Position numbers and translations under genes: made by a program. This document shows positions 19,920 through 28,834 of a DNA stretch of 64,000 bases, one piece after another. Below the pieces are notes generated by a model. The model saw only the letters and a list, made by a program, of their open reading frames with translations, ran no database searches and was not told the origin of the DNA. Numbering within the stretch: position 1 is the first letter of the stretch; each line of letters opens with the position of its first letter. This DNA is from Bin52 sp965213935. Its GTDB lineage: Bacteria; Pseudomonadota; Alphaproteobacteria; Thalassobaculales; Thalassobaculaceae. The stretch is taken from contig CBDCAO010000010.1 of assembly GCA_965213935.1 (NCBI GenBank), positions 186,001 to 250,000 of the forward strand, read 5' to 3'.

Positions 19920-20225
19920 ATGGCGAAGAAGAGCGCGGTCGAGAGGAACCGGAAACGTGCCCGCCTGGTGGCGCGGCACGCGGCAAAACGGGCCCGGCTC
20001 AAGGCGATTGCCCGGGACCGCAGCCTGTCGATCGAGGACCGGTTCCAGGCCACCCTGCAGCTCGGCGCGATGCCGCGCAACGGTGCGGCCACGCGGTTGC
20101 GCAACCGGTGCGAGATCTCCGGTCGCCCCAGGGGGTTCTACCGCAAGTTCAAGCTGTCGCGGATCGCGTTGCGCGAACTCGGGTCCGCAGGCCAGGTGCC
20201 CGGACTGGTGAAGTCCAGCTGGTAA
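19920..20225 (+). CDS. rpsN: 30S ribosomal protein S14 (zinc-free type)
   Basis: S14 is a 30S head protein; 101 residues, the long zinc-independent form, since no CxxC pairs are present. The conserved end RCEISGRPRGFYRKFKLSR and ELGSAGQVPGLVKSSW is intact. GGGAGAG precedes the ATG. It sits between rplE and rpsH as in other spc operons. Confidence 0.98.
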   Translation: MAKKSAVERNRKRARLVARHAAKRARLKAIARDRSLSIEDRFQATLQLGAMPRNGAATRLRNRCEISGRPRGFYRKFKLSRIALRELGSAGQVPGLVKSSW

Positions 20226-20238
20226 TGGAGGCACGACC

Positions 20239-20643
20239 ATGACCATGAGCGATCCTCTGGGCGACATGCTCACCCGGATCCGCAACGGCCAGCATGCCCG
20301 CAAGAGGGTGGTGCTCAGTCCGGCTTCGCGGCTGCGCGGCAACGTGCTGGACGTGCTCAAGCGCGAGGGCTACATCCGCGGCTACACCGAGATGGAGTCA
20401 TCGCGCGCGCGCAATGCCCGCGACCTCTCGATCGAGCTCAAGTACTATGAGGGCGAGCCGGTCATCCGGGAGATCAAGCGCGTATCCAAGCCGGGCCGCC
20501 GGGTCTATACCCGGATCTCGGAGTTGCCACGGGTGCACAACGGGCTGGGGATCGCGATCCTGTCGACGCCGCGAGGCGTGATGTCCGACCTCGAGGCACG
20601 CGCCGCCAATGTCGGCGGCGAAGTCCTCTGCCACGTGTTCTAG
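20239..20643 (+). CDS. rpsH: 30S ribosomal protein S8
   Basis: S8 binds the central domain of 16S rRNA and in E. coli represses the spc operon; 134 residues. It starts MTMSDPLGDMLTRIRNGQ and ends with the conserved GIAILSTPRGVMSD and GGEVLCHVF. A second ATG two codons in is equally possible as the start. GGAGG lies nine bases upstream. Confidence 0.98.
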   Translation: MTMSDPLGDMLTRIRNGQHARKRVVLSPASRLRGNVLDVLKREGYIRGYTEMESSRARNARDLSIELKYYEGEPVIREIKRVSKPGRRVYTRISELPRVHNGLGIAILSTPRGVMSDLEARAANVGGEVLCHVF

Positions 20644-20657
20644 AACGGGAGTACGCG

Positions 20658-21191
20658 ATGTCACGCGTAGGCAATAACCCGGTTGCCGTGCCGGACGGTG
20701 TCAGTGTCGAGGTCGCGGCCGGCACGGTCCGCGCGCGCGGGACACTGGGCGAACTCGCCATGCCGATCACCGACGACGTCGAGGTCGCGGCCGGGACCGG
20801 CGGCATCACCGTTGCACCGCGCGGCGAAAGCAAGCGGGCGCGGGCGATGTGGGGCACCACCCGGGCAAACATCAACAACATGGTCCGGGGCGTCAGTGAG
20901 GGGTTCACCGTCAATCTCGAGATCACCGGGGTCGGCTACCGGGCTGCGGTCGAGAATACCGACCTGGTGCTCGCACTGGGCTACAGCCACCCGATCCGCT
21001 ATCCGATCCCCGACGGCATCCGCATGAGCTGCAGCAGGCCCACCGCGATTGCCGTTCAGGGCATCGACAAGCAGCAGGTGGGGCAGGTGGCGGCCGAGAT
21101 CCGCGGCTATCGGCCGCCGGAACCGTTCAAGGGCAAGGGCATCCGCTACGAGGGCGAGATCGTCCGGCGCAAGGAAGGCAAGAAGAAATAG
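20658..21191 (+). CDS. rplF: 50S ribosomal protein L6
   Basis: L6 lies near the sarcin-ricin loop and factor-binding site; 177 residues, two repeats of the same fold. It begins MSRVGNNPVAVPDGVSVEV and holds the C-terminal signature QGIDKQQVGQVAAEIRGYRP followed by YKGKGIRYEGE-like residues (here FKGKGIRYEGE). rplR starts four bases after its stop. Confidence 0.98.
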   Translation: MSRVGNNPVAVPDGVSVEVAAGTVRARGTLGELAMPITDDVEVAAGTGGITVAPRGESKRARAMWGTTRANINNMVRGVSEGFTVNLEITGVGYRAAVENTDLVLALGYSHPIRYPIPDGIRMSCSRPTAIAVQGIDKQQVGQVAAEIRGYRPPEPFKGKGIRYEGEIVRRKEGKKK

Positions 21192-21195
21192 GATC

Positions 21196-21558
21196 ATGCT
21201 GAACGCGAAAGAGCTGTTTGCGCGCCGTGCGCACCGGACCCGCGCCGCATTGCGCCGCCGGGCCCCGGGCAAGCCGAGACTGTCGGTGTTCCGGTCGTCG
21301 AAGAATATCCACGCCCAGCTGATCGATGACAGCCGCGGCGAGACACTTGCTGCCGCCTCGACGCTGGAAGCCCCGCTTCGCGGCACGCTGCGGACCGGCG
21401 CCGACAGGCAGGCTGCCGCGGCCGTGGGCCGGCTGGTTGCCGAGCGTGCGCTGGAGAAGGGGGTGAGTGAGGTGGTTTTCGACCGGGGCGGCTACCGCTT
21501 CCACGGCCGGGTCAAGGCGCTGGCAGACGCGGCGCGCGAGATCGGACTGAAGTTCTAG
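21196..21558 (+). CDS. rplR: 50S ribosomal protein L18
   Basis: L18 binds 5S rRNA with L5; 120 residues. It starts MLNAKELFARRAHRTR and shows RLSVFRSSKNIHAQLIDD (with P before the first R), VGRLVAERALEKGV and the ending VFDRGGYRFHGRVKALADAA. The frame is open further upstream inside rplF, but the start at 21196, just after the rplF stop, is the family start. Confidence 0.98.
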   Translation: MLNAKELFARRAHRTRAALRRRAPGKPRLSVFRSSKNIHAQLIDDSRGETLAAASTLEAPLRGTLRTGADRQAAAAVGRLVAERALEKGVSEVVFDRGGYRFHGRVKALADAAREIGLKF

Positions 21559-21578
21559 CAAGCCAGGAAGGGGCCGAA

Positions 21579-22154
21579 ATGGCACGAGGCGAAAGACAGG
21601 ATCGCGGTGGCCGGGAGTCGCGCGAGGAGTCCGATCTGATCGAGAAACTGGTCGGGATCAACCGGGTGGCCAAGGTCGTCAAGGGAGGACGGCGGTTCGG
21701 GTTCGCTGCGCTGGTGGTGATCGGTGACGGCCGCGGCCGGGTCGGGCACGGTTCCGGCAAGGCCCGCGAGGTTCCCGAGGCGATCCGCAAGGCGACCGAA
21801 CAGGCCAAGCGCGGCATGGTCCGGATCCCCCTGCGCGAGGCGCGAACCCTGCACCACGACGTCAAGGGTGACTTCGGCGCCGGTCACGTGGTGCTCCGCG
21901 CCGCGCCGGCGGGAACCGGGATCATCGCCGGCGGCCCGATGCGGGCGATCTTCGAGGCCCTTGGCGTCCAGGACGTGGTGGCGAAGTCGACCGGGTCGTC
22001 CAACCCGCACAACGTGATCAAGGCGACCTTCGATGCGCTCGGACGGATACGTGCGCCCCGGGCCATTGCCGCCAAGCGCGGCAAGAAGGTGGCGGAAATC
22101 TTCGGACGCTCGCCCGGCCAGGATGACGGCGCGGCGGGCGGCGCCGCGCAGTGA
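21579..22154 (+). CDS. rpsE: 30S ribosomal protein S5
   Basis: S5 controls decoding fidelity and lines the mRNA entry; 191 residues. The motif KVVKGGRRFGFAALVVIGDG with following GRGRVG lies near residue 30-55, and GPMRAIFEALGVQDVVAKS near residue 125. AGGAAGGGG precedes the ATG. The tail is Gly/Ala-rich. Its stop overlaps a non-used GTG of rpmD. Confidence 0.98.
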   Translation: MARGERQDRGGRESREESDLIEKLVGINRVAKVVKGGRRFGFAALVVIGDGRGRVGHGSGKAREVPEAIRKATEQAKRGMVRIPLREARTLHHDVKGDFGAGHVVLRAAPAGTGIIAGGPMRAIFEALGVQDVVAKSTGSSNPHNVIKATFDALGRIRAPRAIAAKRGKKVAEIFGRSPGQDDGAAGGAAQ

Positions 22155-22168
22155 CGGAGGTGACGGTG

Positions 22169-22366
22169 ATGGCACGCCAGGATGATGCCCGCGCGACGGT
22201 CACGGTAACACAGGTGCGCAGCGCAATCGGACGCAAGCCCGGCCAGCGCGAAACACTGATCGGGCTGGGGCTGAACAAGCTGCACCGGACCCGGACGCTC
22301 GAGGACACGCCGTCGGTGCGCGGGATGATCAACAAGGTGAAGCATCTGGTGCGGGTCGAGGAATGA
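22169..22366 (+). CDS. rpmD: 50S ribosomal protein L30
   Basis: L30 is a small 50S protein; from the ATG at 22169 it has 65 residues. The motif RSAIGRKPGQRETLIGLGLN and the end RGMINKVKHLVRVEE identify it. A GTG at 22151 that overlaps the rpsE stop is in frame but lacks family support; the chosen ATG has GGAGG eight bases upstream. Confidence 0.97.
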   Translation: MARQDDARATVTVTQVRSAIGRKPGQRETLIGLGLNKLHRTRTLEDTPSVRGMINKVKHLVRVEE

Positions 22367-22406
22367 CCGGCGGGTGCCTTCACATCTCGGACAGATCGAG
22401 GGCGGA

Positions 22407-22892
22407 ATGAAACTCAACGAATTGCGTGACAACGACGGCGCGCGCCGGGACCGCAAACGGGTCGGCCGGGGTGCCGGTTCGGGCACCGGCAAGACAAGCG
22501 GCCGCGGCCACAAGGGCCAGAAGTCGCGCTCCGGCGTCAGCATCAACGGGTTCGAGGGCGGGCAGATGCCGATCTTCCGGCGCCTGCCCAAGCGGGGGTT
22601 CAGGAATCCGTTCCGCAAGACCTTCGCGGTTGTCAACATCGGTGCGGTCCAGAAGGCGGTCGACGAGGGCAGGCTTGCCGCCGGCGAGGCCATCGACGAG
22701 GCTGCCCTGCGCCGGGTCGGCCTGGGCGGCAGCAGGCAGAAGGCCATCCGGCTGCTTGCCGACGGCGAGGTCCGCGACAGCCTGGCGATCACGGTGACCG
22801 GGGGCGCTTCGAAGGCGGCGGTGGCGGCGGTCGAGAAGGCCGGCGGCAGCGTGACCATCCCTGCCCCGTCGTCCTCCGGGACGCAGGAATAG
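22407..22892 (+). CDS. rplO: 50S ribosomal protein L15
   Basis: L15 is a late 50S assembly protein; 161 residues. It begins MKLNELRDNDGARRDRKRVG and has the long basic glycine-rich arm RGAGSGTGKTSGRGHKGQKS followed by GFEGGQMPIFRRLPKRGF. An in-frame ATG 33 bases upstream is rejected, since the chosen one has GAGGGCGGA directly before it. secY follows after four bases. Confidence 0.98.
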   Translation: MKLNELRDNDGARRDRKRVGRGAGSGTGKTSGRGHKGQKSRSGVSINGFEGGQMPIFRRLPKRGFRNPFRKTFAVVNIGAVQKAVDEGRLAAGEAIDEAALRRVGLGGSRQKAIRLLADGEVRDSLAITVTGGASKAAVAAVEKAGGSVTIPAPSSSGTQE

Positions 22893-22896
22893 CATC

Positions 22897-24246
22897 ATGG
22901 CAAGCGCCGATCAGCTCGCATCATCACTGAACTTCGGCGCCCTTGCCAAGGCCACCGAGCTGAAGAAGCGCATCCTGTTCACCCTGGCCGCGCTGGTGAT
23001 CTACCGGCTCGGAACCTACATCCCCATCCCGGGCATCGATCCGCTGATCCTCGAGGAGATCTTCGAACAGAACGCAGGCGGCATCCTCGGGATGTTCGAC
23101 ATGTTCGCCGGCGGCGCGCTCGGGCGCATGACCATCTTCGCGCTCAACATCATGCCCTACATCTCGGCGGCCATCATCATGCAGCTGATGACGGCGGTCT
23201 CGCCTAACCTGGAGGCGCTGAAAAAGGAGGGCGAAACCGGGCGCAAGCGGCTCAACCAGTACACCCGCTACCTCACGGTGCTGCTGGCCGCGGTCCAGGC
23301 CTACGGGATTTCCGTGGGGCTGGAGAACATGAGCGGTTCCGGCGGCTCCGCGGTCATGAACCCCGGGTTGTTCTTCCGCGCCACCACGGTGATCACCCTG
23401 GTCGGCGGTACCATCTTCCTGATGTGGCTCGGTGAACAGATCACGGCACGCGGGGTCGGCAACGGCATCTCGCTGATCATCTTCGCCGGTATCGTGGCCA
23501 ACCTGCCGAGCGCGCTGGCCGGAACGCTGGAACTGGGCCGCACCGGTGCGCTGTCGGCCGCCTTCATCATCCTGCTGCTGGTCATGGCGGTGGCGGTGAT
23601 CGCGTTCATCGTGTTCATCGAGCGCTCACAGCGCAGGATCACCATCCAGTATCCGAAGCGCCAGGTCCGCAACCGCATGTTCGGCGGCGAGTCCTCGCAC
23701 CTGCCGCTCAAGCTCAACGTCTCGGGTGTCATCCCGCCGATCTTTGCCAGTTCCCTGCTGCTGATGCCGGTCACCTTCGCGCAGTTTTCCGCCGGCAGCG
23801 GCGCCGGGCCGGAGTGGCTGAACACGGTGAATGCCCTGCTCGGGCGCGGGCAACCGTTGTACCTCGGGGTCTATGTCGGACTGATCGTCTTCTTCGCCTT
23901 CTTCTACACCGCCATCGTGTTCAACCCGGCCGAGACTGCCGACAACCTGAAACGCTACGGCGGGTTCATACCGGGCATCCGGCCGGGCAAGAACACGGCC
24001 GACTACCTGGACTACGTGCTGACCCGGCTGACCACCGTCGGGGCGCTCTACCTCGCCTGCGTCTGCATCCTGCCGGAAATCCTGATCAGCCAGTACCAGG
24101 TGCCGTTCTACTTCGGCGGTACCAGCCTGCTGATCGTGGTCACGGTGACGATCGACACCGTGGGACAGGTTCAGTCGCACCTGCTCGCGCACCAGTACGA
24201 GGGCCTGGTCCGCAAGTCCCGGTTGCGCGGAAGGGGGCGGCGATGA
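22897..24246 (+). CDS. secY: protein translocase subunit SecY
   Basis: SecY is the channel of the Sec translocon in the inner membrane; 449 residues with ten hydrophobic segments. The first segment (residues about 25-45) is followed by the plug region with GGILGMFDMFAGGALGRMTI. NIMPYISAAIIMQLMT lies in TM2-3, and the cytosolic loop has QYPKRQVRNRMFGGESSHLP. It ends in a basic tail. Its stop overlaps the adk ATG (ATGA). No rpmJ follows, so L36 must be encoded elsewhere. Confidence 0.98.
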   Translation: MASADQLASSLNFGALAKATELKKRILFTLAALVIYRLGTYIPIPGIDPLILEEIFEQNAGGILGMFDMFAGGALGRMTIFALNIMPYISAAIIMQLMTAVSPNLEALKKEGETGRKRLNQYTRYLTVLLAAVQAYGISVGLENMSGSGGSAVMNPGLFFRATTVITLVGGTIFLMWLGEQITARGVGNGISLIIFAGIVANLPSALAGTLELGRTGALSAAFIILLLVMAVAVIAFIVFIERSQRRITIQYPKRQVRNRMFGGESSHLPLKLNVSGVIPPIFASSLLLMPVTFAQFSAGSGAGPEWLNTVNALLGRGQPLYLGVYVGLIVFFAFFYTAIVFNPAETADNLKRYGGFIPGIRPGKNTADYLDYVLTRLTTVGALYLACVCILPEILISQYQVPFYFGGTSLLIVVTVTIDTVGQVQSHLLAHQYEGLVRKSRLRGRGRR

Positions 24247-24833
24247 ACCTGATATTCCTCGGACCTCCCGGTGCCGGAAAGGGCACCCAGGCACAGCGGT
24301 TGGAGGAACGGTACGACCTGGTCCAGCTGTCCACCGGCGACATGCTTCGCGCCGCGGTGGCGTCGGGTTCCGAACTCGGCCGGCGCGTCGGTGCCATCAT
24401 GGAAGCCGGTGAGCTGGTACCCGACGCGATCATGGTCGACATGATTGCGGAGCGGATCGGGCGGCCGGACTGCGAAGGCGGGTTCATCCTCGACGGGTTC
24501 CCCCGCACGATCGCCCAGGCCGAGGCACTGGATGCCATGCTGAAGCGCAAGGGCCTGGGCATCGACCACGTGATCGAACTGGCGGTCGACGAGACGGCGT
24601 TGCTGGAACGGATCCGGGCACGCATCGCCAGTACCGGAGCCTCGCAGCGGCGCGCCGACGACAACGAGGAGACCCTGCGCAACCGGCTCGCGGTCTACCG
24701 GAACCAGACGGCGCCGATCCTGCCCTACTACCGCGACCGCGGAATGCTGGTTTCGATTGACGGCATGGCGCCGATCGACGAGGTGACCTCGGCGATCAAC
24801 CGGGCGCTGGACCAGGGCGCGCAGCAACCTTGA
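24243..24833 (+). CDS. adk: adenylate kinase
   Basis: Catalyses ATP + AMP to 2 ADP in the cytoplasm; 196 residues. The P-loop GPPGAGKGTQ lies at residues 7-16, the AMP-binding STGDMLRAAVA follows, and GGFILDGFPRT is near residue 80. The LID region is of the short kind, without zinc cysteines, as in many Alphaproteobacteria. The secY-adk overlap of four bases implies coupling. A promoter for the next group starts on its stop codon. Confidence 0.98.
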   Translation: MNLIFLGPPGAGKGTQAQRLEERYDLVQLSTGDMLRAAVASGSELGRRVGAIMEAGELVPDAIMVDMIAERIGRPDCEGGFILDGFPRTIAQAEALDAMLKRKGLGIDHVIELAVDETALLERIRARIASTGASQRRADDNEETLRNRLAVYRNQTAPILPYYRDRGMLVSIDGMAPIDEVTSAINRALDQGAQQP

Positions 24834-24857
24834 CGGAGATGGCGCAATGGCTATACT
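24830..24857 (+). promoter_or_regulatory. sigma70-type promoter for rpsM-rpsK-rpoA-rplQ
   Basis: TTGACG at 24830-24835, overlapping the adk stop codon, and TATACT at 24852-24857 are spaced by 16 bases. This is the best promoter match inside the ribosomal block and lies 137 bases before the rpsM start. It would give the alpha operon its own transcription in addition to readthrough from spc. Confidence 0.65.
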
Positions 24858-24994
24858 GCCGCCCTTCGCGTGAGCAGAGATTTCCGTCACAGCCGGTGGC
24901 GTTCCATCGGACGGTCGTCACGGCCAAACCGGTCGGGGGTGGGCCCTGTCCGGTGCGGTGGTGCTTGCGAGTTCCCCAAAAGGAGTGGTGAGGC

Positions 24995-25363
24995 GTGGCA
25001 CGCATAGCAGGCGTCAATATTCCGACGCAAAAACGCGTCGAGATCGCATTGACCTACATCTACGGAATCGGCCGGACGTCGGCCAGCCGGTTATGTGAGC
25101 GTCATGGCATCCCGCGGGAGCGGCGCGTCCACGAACTGAGCGAGCAGGAGCTTGTCAGGCTCCGGGACAGCATCGCGCAGGAAGTGGTGGTCGAGGGTGA
25201 CCTGCGCCGCAAGACGGCGATGGACATCAAGCGCCTGATGGATCTCGGCTGCTACCGCGGCCTGCGCCATCGCAAGAACCTGCCGGTGCGCGGACAGCGC
25301 ACCCACACCAACGCCCGGACCCGCAAGGGAAAGGCCAAGCCGATCGCGGGCAAGAAGAAGTAA
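24995..25363 (+). CDS. rpsM: 30S ribosomal protein S13
   Basis: S13 contacts P-site tRNA and the 50S subunit (bridge B1); 122 residues. The start is GTG, giving VARIAGVNIPTQKRVEIAL, behind AAAAGGAG. The C-terminus carries GCYRGLRHRKNLPVRGQRTH and the basic tail ending GKKK. It is the first gene of the alpha block, after a 161-base gap holding a promoter. Confidence 0.98.
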   Translation: MARIAGVNIPTQKRVEIALTYIYGIGRTSASRLCERHGIPRERRVHELSEQELVRLRDSIAQEVVVEGDLRRKTAMDIKRLMDLGCYRGLRHRKNLPVRGQRTHTNARTRKGKAKPIAGKKK

Positions 25364-25400
25364 CCACAGGCTTCCGGTCCGGCGCAGTAACGAGGGTTTC

Positions 25401-25796
25401 ATGGCGAGACAAGCGAGTCAGGCGCGTGTGCGGCGGCGCGAGCGCAAGAATATTTCGGCCGGGGTGGCGCATGTCAACGCCACCTTCAACAACACCATGA
25501 TCACCATCACCGACGCCCAGGGCAACGCGATTTCCTGGTCCTCGGCTGGCGCGATGGGGTTCAAGGGATCGCGGAAGTCCACTCCGTACGCGGCCCAGGT
25601 CGCGGCCGAGGACGCCGGGCGCAAGGCGGCGGAACACGGCATGCGCACGCTCGAGGTCGAGGTCAACGGCCCCGGAAACGGCCGGGAGTCGGCGCTCCGT
25701 GCCCTGCAGGCAGTCGGTTTCCAGGTGACATCGATCCGGGATGTCACGCCGATTCCGCACAACGGGTGCAGGCCGAGAAAGAGGCGACGCGTGTAG
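25401..25796 (+). CDS. rpsK: 30S ribosomal protein S11
   Basis: S11 shapes the platform of the 30S subunit; 131 residues. It shows GVAHVNATFNNTMITITDAQ near the N-terminus and VTSIRDVTPIPHNGCRPRKR at the end. It lies between rpsM and rpoA. An ACGAGGG site precedes the ATG. Confidence 0.98.
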   Translation: MARQASQARVRRRERKNISAGVAHVNATFNNTMITITDAQGNAISWSSAGAMGFKGSRKSTPYAAQVAAEDAGRKAAEHGMRTLEVEVNGPGNGRESALRALQAVGFQVTSIRDVTPIPHNGCRPRKRRRV

Positions 25797-25876
25797 CCCG
25801 TTTCCGGTGCGGATGTGTGTGACCGGCTGTCGCAATGCGATTGCGGCGGCGATTTCCCGATGAGGTGTTCGTGGTG

Positions 25877-26899
25877 ATGCAGAAGAACTGGCAAGCGCTG
25901 ATCAAGCCGGCGCGGATCGACATTCGACCGGGACGGGATCCGCAGCGGCATGCGACCATCGTCGCCGAGCCGCTCGAACGGGGTTTCGGACTGACGCTGG
26001 GTAACGCGTTGCGTCGCATCCTGCTGTCGTCGCTGCAAGGCGCCGCGGTCACGGTGGTGAAGTTCCACAACGTCCAGCACGAGTTCTCGTCGTTGCCCGG
26101 GGTTCGCGAGGACGTGACCGACATCATCCTCAATATCAAGTCAATGGCGCTGCGCAAGCATGCCGAGGGCATGAAGCGCATCGAGCTGCGCGCGCAGGCG
26201 AAGGACGAGCCGCGGGTGGTCACGGCAGGAATGATCCGCGCGACCGCGGACGTCGATATCATGGATCCCGACCACGTGCTGTGCACGCTTGACCGCAACT
26301 CGTCCATCAACATCGACATGGAAGTCGAATCCGGCAAGGGGTATGTCCCTGCGGGCGCGAACCGTACCGAGGACCTTCCGGCGGAGCACATTCCCGTCGA
26401 TGCGATCTTCAGTCCCGTGCGCCAGGTCTCGTACAGGGTCGACAACAGCCGGGTCGGTCAGGTCACCGACTACGACAAGCTGTCGATGACGGTGCAGACC
26501 AATGGCACGGTCAGTCCCGAGGAAGCGATCGCCTACGCCGCCCGGATCCTGCAGGACCTCCTCCAGCTCTTCGTCAGCTTCAGCGAACCGGGTCAGGTCG
26601 AAGACGGGGCCGAGGCCGAGGAACTGCCGTTCAACAGGAACCTGCTGAAGAAGGTCGACGAACTCGAACTCTCCGTACGGGCGATGAACTGCCTGAAGAA
26701 TGACAACATCGTCTACCTCGGCGACCTCGTGCAGAAGAGCGAATCCGAGATGCTGAAGACCCCGAACTTCGGGCGCAAGAGTCTGACCGAGATCAAGAAT
26801 GTGCTGAACGGGTACGGTCTGGTACTCGGAATGGACATAGAGAACTGGCCGCCTGAGAACATCGAGGAACTGGCCAAGAGGCTCGAGGAACCGTACTGA
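25877..26899 (+). CDS. rpoA: DNA-directed RNA polymerase subunit alpha
   Basis: The alpha subunit starts RNA polymerase assembly and contacts activators and UP elements; 340 residues. The N-terminal domain carries EPLERGFGLTLGNALRRILL, and the C-terminal domain carries NCLKNDNIVYLGDLVQKSE and PNFGRKSLTEIKNVL. The frame is open 42 bases upstream, but MQKNWQALIKPARI at 25877 is the alphaproteobacterial start and has GAGGTG upstream. Confidence 0.98.
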   Translation: MQKNWQALIKPARIDIRPGRDPQRHATIVAEPLERGFGLTLGNALRRILLSSLQGAAVTVVKFHNVQHEFSSLPGVREDVTDIILNIKSMALRKHAEGMKRIELRAQAKDEPRVVTAGMIRATADVDIMDPDHVLCTLDRNSSINIDMEVESGKGYVPAGANRTEDLPAEHIPVDAIFSPVRQVSYRVDNSRVGQVTDYDKLSMTVQTNGTVSPEEAIAYAARILQDLLQLFVSFSEPGQVEDGAEAEELPFNRNLLKKVDELELSVRAMNCLKNDNIVYLGDLVQKSESEMLKTPNFGRKSLTEIKNVLNGYGLVLGMDIENWPPENIEELAKRLEEPY

Positions 26900-26938
26900 C
26901 GGCCGTTTCCCGGGGGGCCGCGAACAGGAGAGTTGACC

Positions 26939-27376
26939 ATGCGCCATCGCAAGGCAGGACGCCGACTCAACCGGTCGGTGAGCCATCGCAAGGCAATGTT
27001 CAAGAACATGGCCAATGCCCTGATCAAGCATGAGCAGATCATCACCACCCTGCCCAAGGCGAAGGACCTGCGGCGCGTGGTGGAACCGCTGATCACCCTG
27101 GCCCGTACGGACAGCGTGCACGCGCGGCGCGTGGCCTTTGCCCGGCTGCGGGATCCGGCGATGATCCGCAAGCTGTTCGAAGTTCTGGGCGAGCGCTACC
27201 GTGACCGACCGGGCGGATACACCAGGGTGCTCAAGGCAGGGTATCGCTACGGTGACAGTGCGCCGATGGCTGTCATCGAGCTTGTCGACCGGGACGAGGA
27301 TGCCCGGGGCCAGGATTCGGGACCGGTGCAGGACCAGGACGAGGACGCGCAGGCCACCCCGGTTTCCGTCATCTGA
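26939..27376 (+). CDS. rplQ: 50S ribosomal protein L17
   Basis: L17 lies near the tunnel exit; 145 residues with an acidic C-terminal extension, longer than the 127 of E. coli. It starts MRHRKAGRRLNRSVSHRKAM and contains NALIKHEQIITTLPKAKDLR and YTRVLKAGYRYGDSAPMAVI. A TTG two codons upstream is in frame; the ATG with AGGAGAG upstream is preferred. It closes the alpha operon. Confidence 0.98.
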   Translation: MRHRKAGRRLNRSVSHRKAMFKNMANALIKHEQIITTLPKAKDLRRVVEPLITLARTDSVHARRVAFARLRDPAMIRKLFEVLGERYRDRPGGYTRVLKAGYRYGDSAPMAVIELVDRDEDARGQDSGPVQDQDEDAQATPVSVI

Positions 27377-27382
27377 TCGGGC

Positions 27383-28834
27383 ATGACCGGGGGCAGCCAC
27401 CGGCCGTGCCACGGTATGGCGCGGTGCAGCCCGGGATGGCGTGGCCTGGTTGCGGTCGTGGTGCTGGTCCTGGTCGCGGGCACGCCGCTTCTGGCCGCCG
27501 ACGTTCCCTCCTCGCGCCGCCAGATCGATCTCAGCTTTGCACCGCTGGTCCGTGAAACCGGACCCGCGGTCGTCAACATCTACGCCATTGCCGAACAACG
27601 GGAGCGGCGATCGATCTCGCCGCTGTTCGACGACCCGTTCTTCCGCCGGTTTTTCGGCGACATCTTCCCGGGTCGGCCGCAACGCCGGTCGCGACAGTCG
27701 CTCGGTTCCGGCGTGATCCTCGATTCCGCGGGTCTGGTCGTCACCAACCACCATGTGATCGCCAACGCCGACCGGATCAAGGTGGTGCTCGCCGATCGGC
27801 GGGAATTTGCCGCAACCCTGCTGCTGTCCGACGAACGCACCGATCTCGCGGTCCTGCAGGTCGATGCAGGCGGAACCAACCTGCCGTATCTGGCCATGCG
27901 CGATTCCGACACCGTCGAGGTCGGCGACCTGGTGCTTGCCATCGGCAATCCGTTCGGCGTTGGCCAGACGGTGACCAGCGGCATCGTGTCGGCACTTGCA
28001 CGCACCGCGGTCGGCATCACCGACTACAGTTTCTTCATCCAGACCGATGCGTCGATCAACCCGGGCAATTCCGGCGGTGCGCTGATCGCCACCGACGGGC
28101 GCCTGATCGGTATCAACACCGCGATCTTCAGCGGCAGGGGCGGCGGCTCCGTGGGCATCGGGTTCGCCATCCCGTCCAACATGGTCCGTACCGTGCTCGA
28201 GGCGGCGCGGAGCGGCGGGCTGGTGCGGCCCTGGGTCGGGTTTTCCGGTCAGACGGTCACCGTGGACATGGCCGGTACGCTCGGTTTCGACCGGCCGCAG
28301 GGCGTGATCGTCAACGATGTCTATCCCGGCTCGGCCGCCGCCGCCGCCGACCTGCGGGTCGGAGACGTGGTGCTCGAGGTGGACGATGTCCCGGTTCCCG
28401 ACCTCGATGCCTTGCGCTACCGACTTGCTACCCAGTCGATCGGGCACCGCGCGACGCTGCGGGTCTGGCGCAACGGCGGTGACCGCAGGCTTACCGTGCG
28501 CCTCGACCCGCCTCCGAGGCGGCCCGCGGCCGATGTGACACGGCTTGGCGGGCGGACACCGTTCTCCGGGGCCACCATCGCCAACCTGTCTCCCGCCCTG
28601 GCGCTGGAGGAAGGGTTCGACGACATGGAGCGCGGAGTGATCGTGCTCGAGGTGGCTCGCAACAGCCCTGCCAACCGGCTTGGCCTGCGCCGCGGCGACA
28701 TCGTGCTGCTGGTCAACGAGAACAGAATGGAGCGCGTCACTGATCTCGAGGCGGTGATCGGCCGGCGGCAGGAAGGCTGGACCATCTCGATCCGTCGCGA
28801 CGGCAAGGTGCTGAGCAGCGAAATCCCGGGCTGA
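27383..28834 (+). CDS. periplasmic Do/DegP-like serine protease
   Basis: HtrA-family protease of 483 residues, expected to be exported and to degrade misfolded periplasmic proteins. A signal peptide or anchor lies at residues about 20-39. The trypsin-like domain has catalytic His124 in TNHHVI, Asp154 in ERTDLAVL and Ser230 in NPGNSGG. Two PDZ domains follow, about residues 285-365 and 385-480. An ATG eleven codons downstream could also be the start. The stop overlaps the rarA start (ATGA). A Do-like protease after rplQ is a common alphaproteobacterial order. Confidence 0.93.
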   Translation: MTGGSHRPCHGMARCSPGWRGLVAVVVLVLVAGTPLLAADVPSSRRQIDLSFAPLVRETGPAVVNIYAIAEQRERRSISPLFDDPFFRRFFGDIFPGRPQRRSRQSLGSGVILDSAGLVVTNHHVIANADRIKVVLADRREFAATLLLSDERTDLAVLQVDAGGTNLPYLAMRDSDTVEVGDLVLAIGNPFGVGQTVTSGIVSALARTAVGITDYSFFIQTDASINPGNSGGALIATDGRLIGINTAIFSGRGGGSVGIGFAIPSNMVRTVLEAARSGGLVRPWVGFSGQTVTVDMAGTLGFDRPQGVIVNDVYPGSAAAAADLRVGDVVLEVDDVPVPDLDALRYRLATQSIGHRATLRVWRNGGDRRLTVRLDPPPRRPAADVTRLGGRTPFSGATIANLSPALALEEGFDDMERGVIVLEVARNSPANRLGLRRGDIVLLVNENRMERVTDLEAVIGRRQEGWTISIRRDGKVLSSEIPG

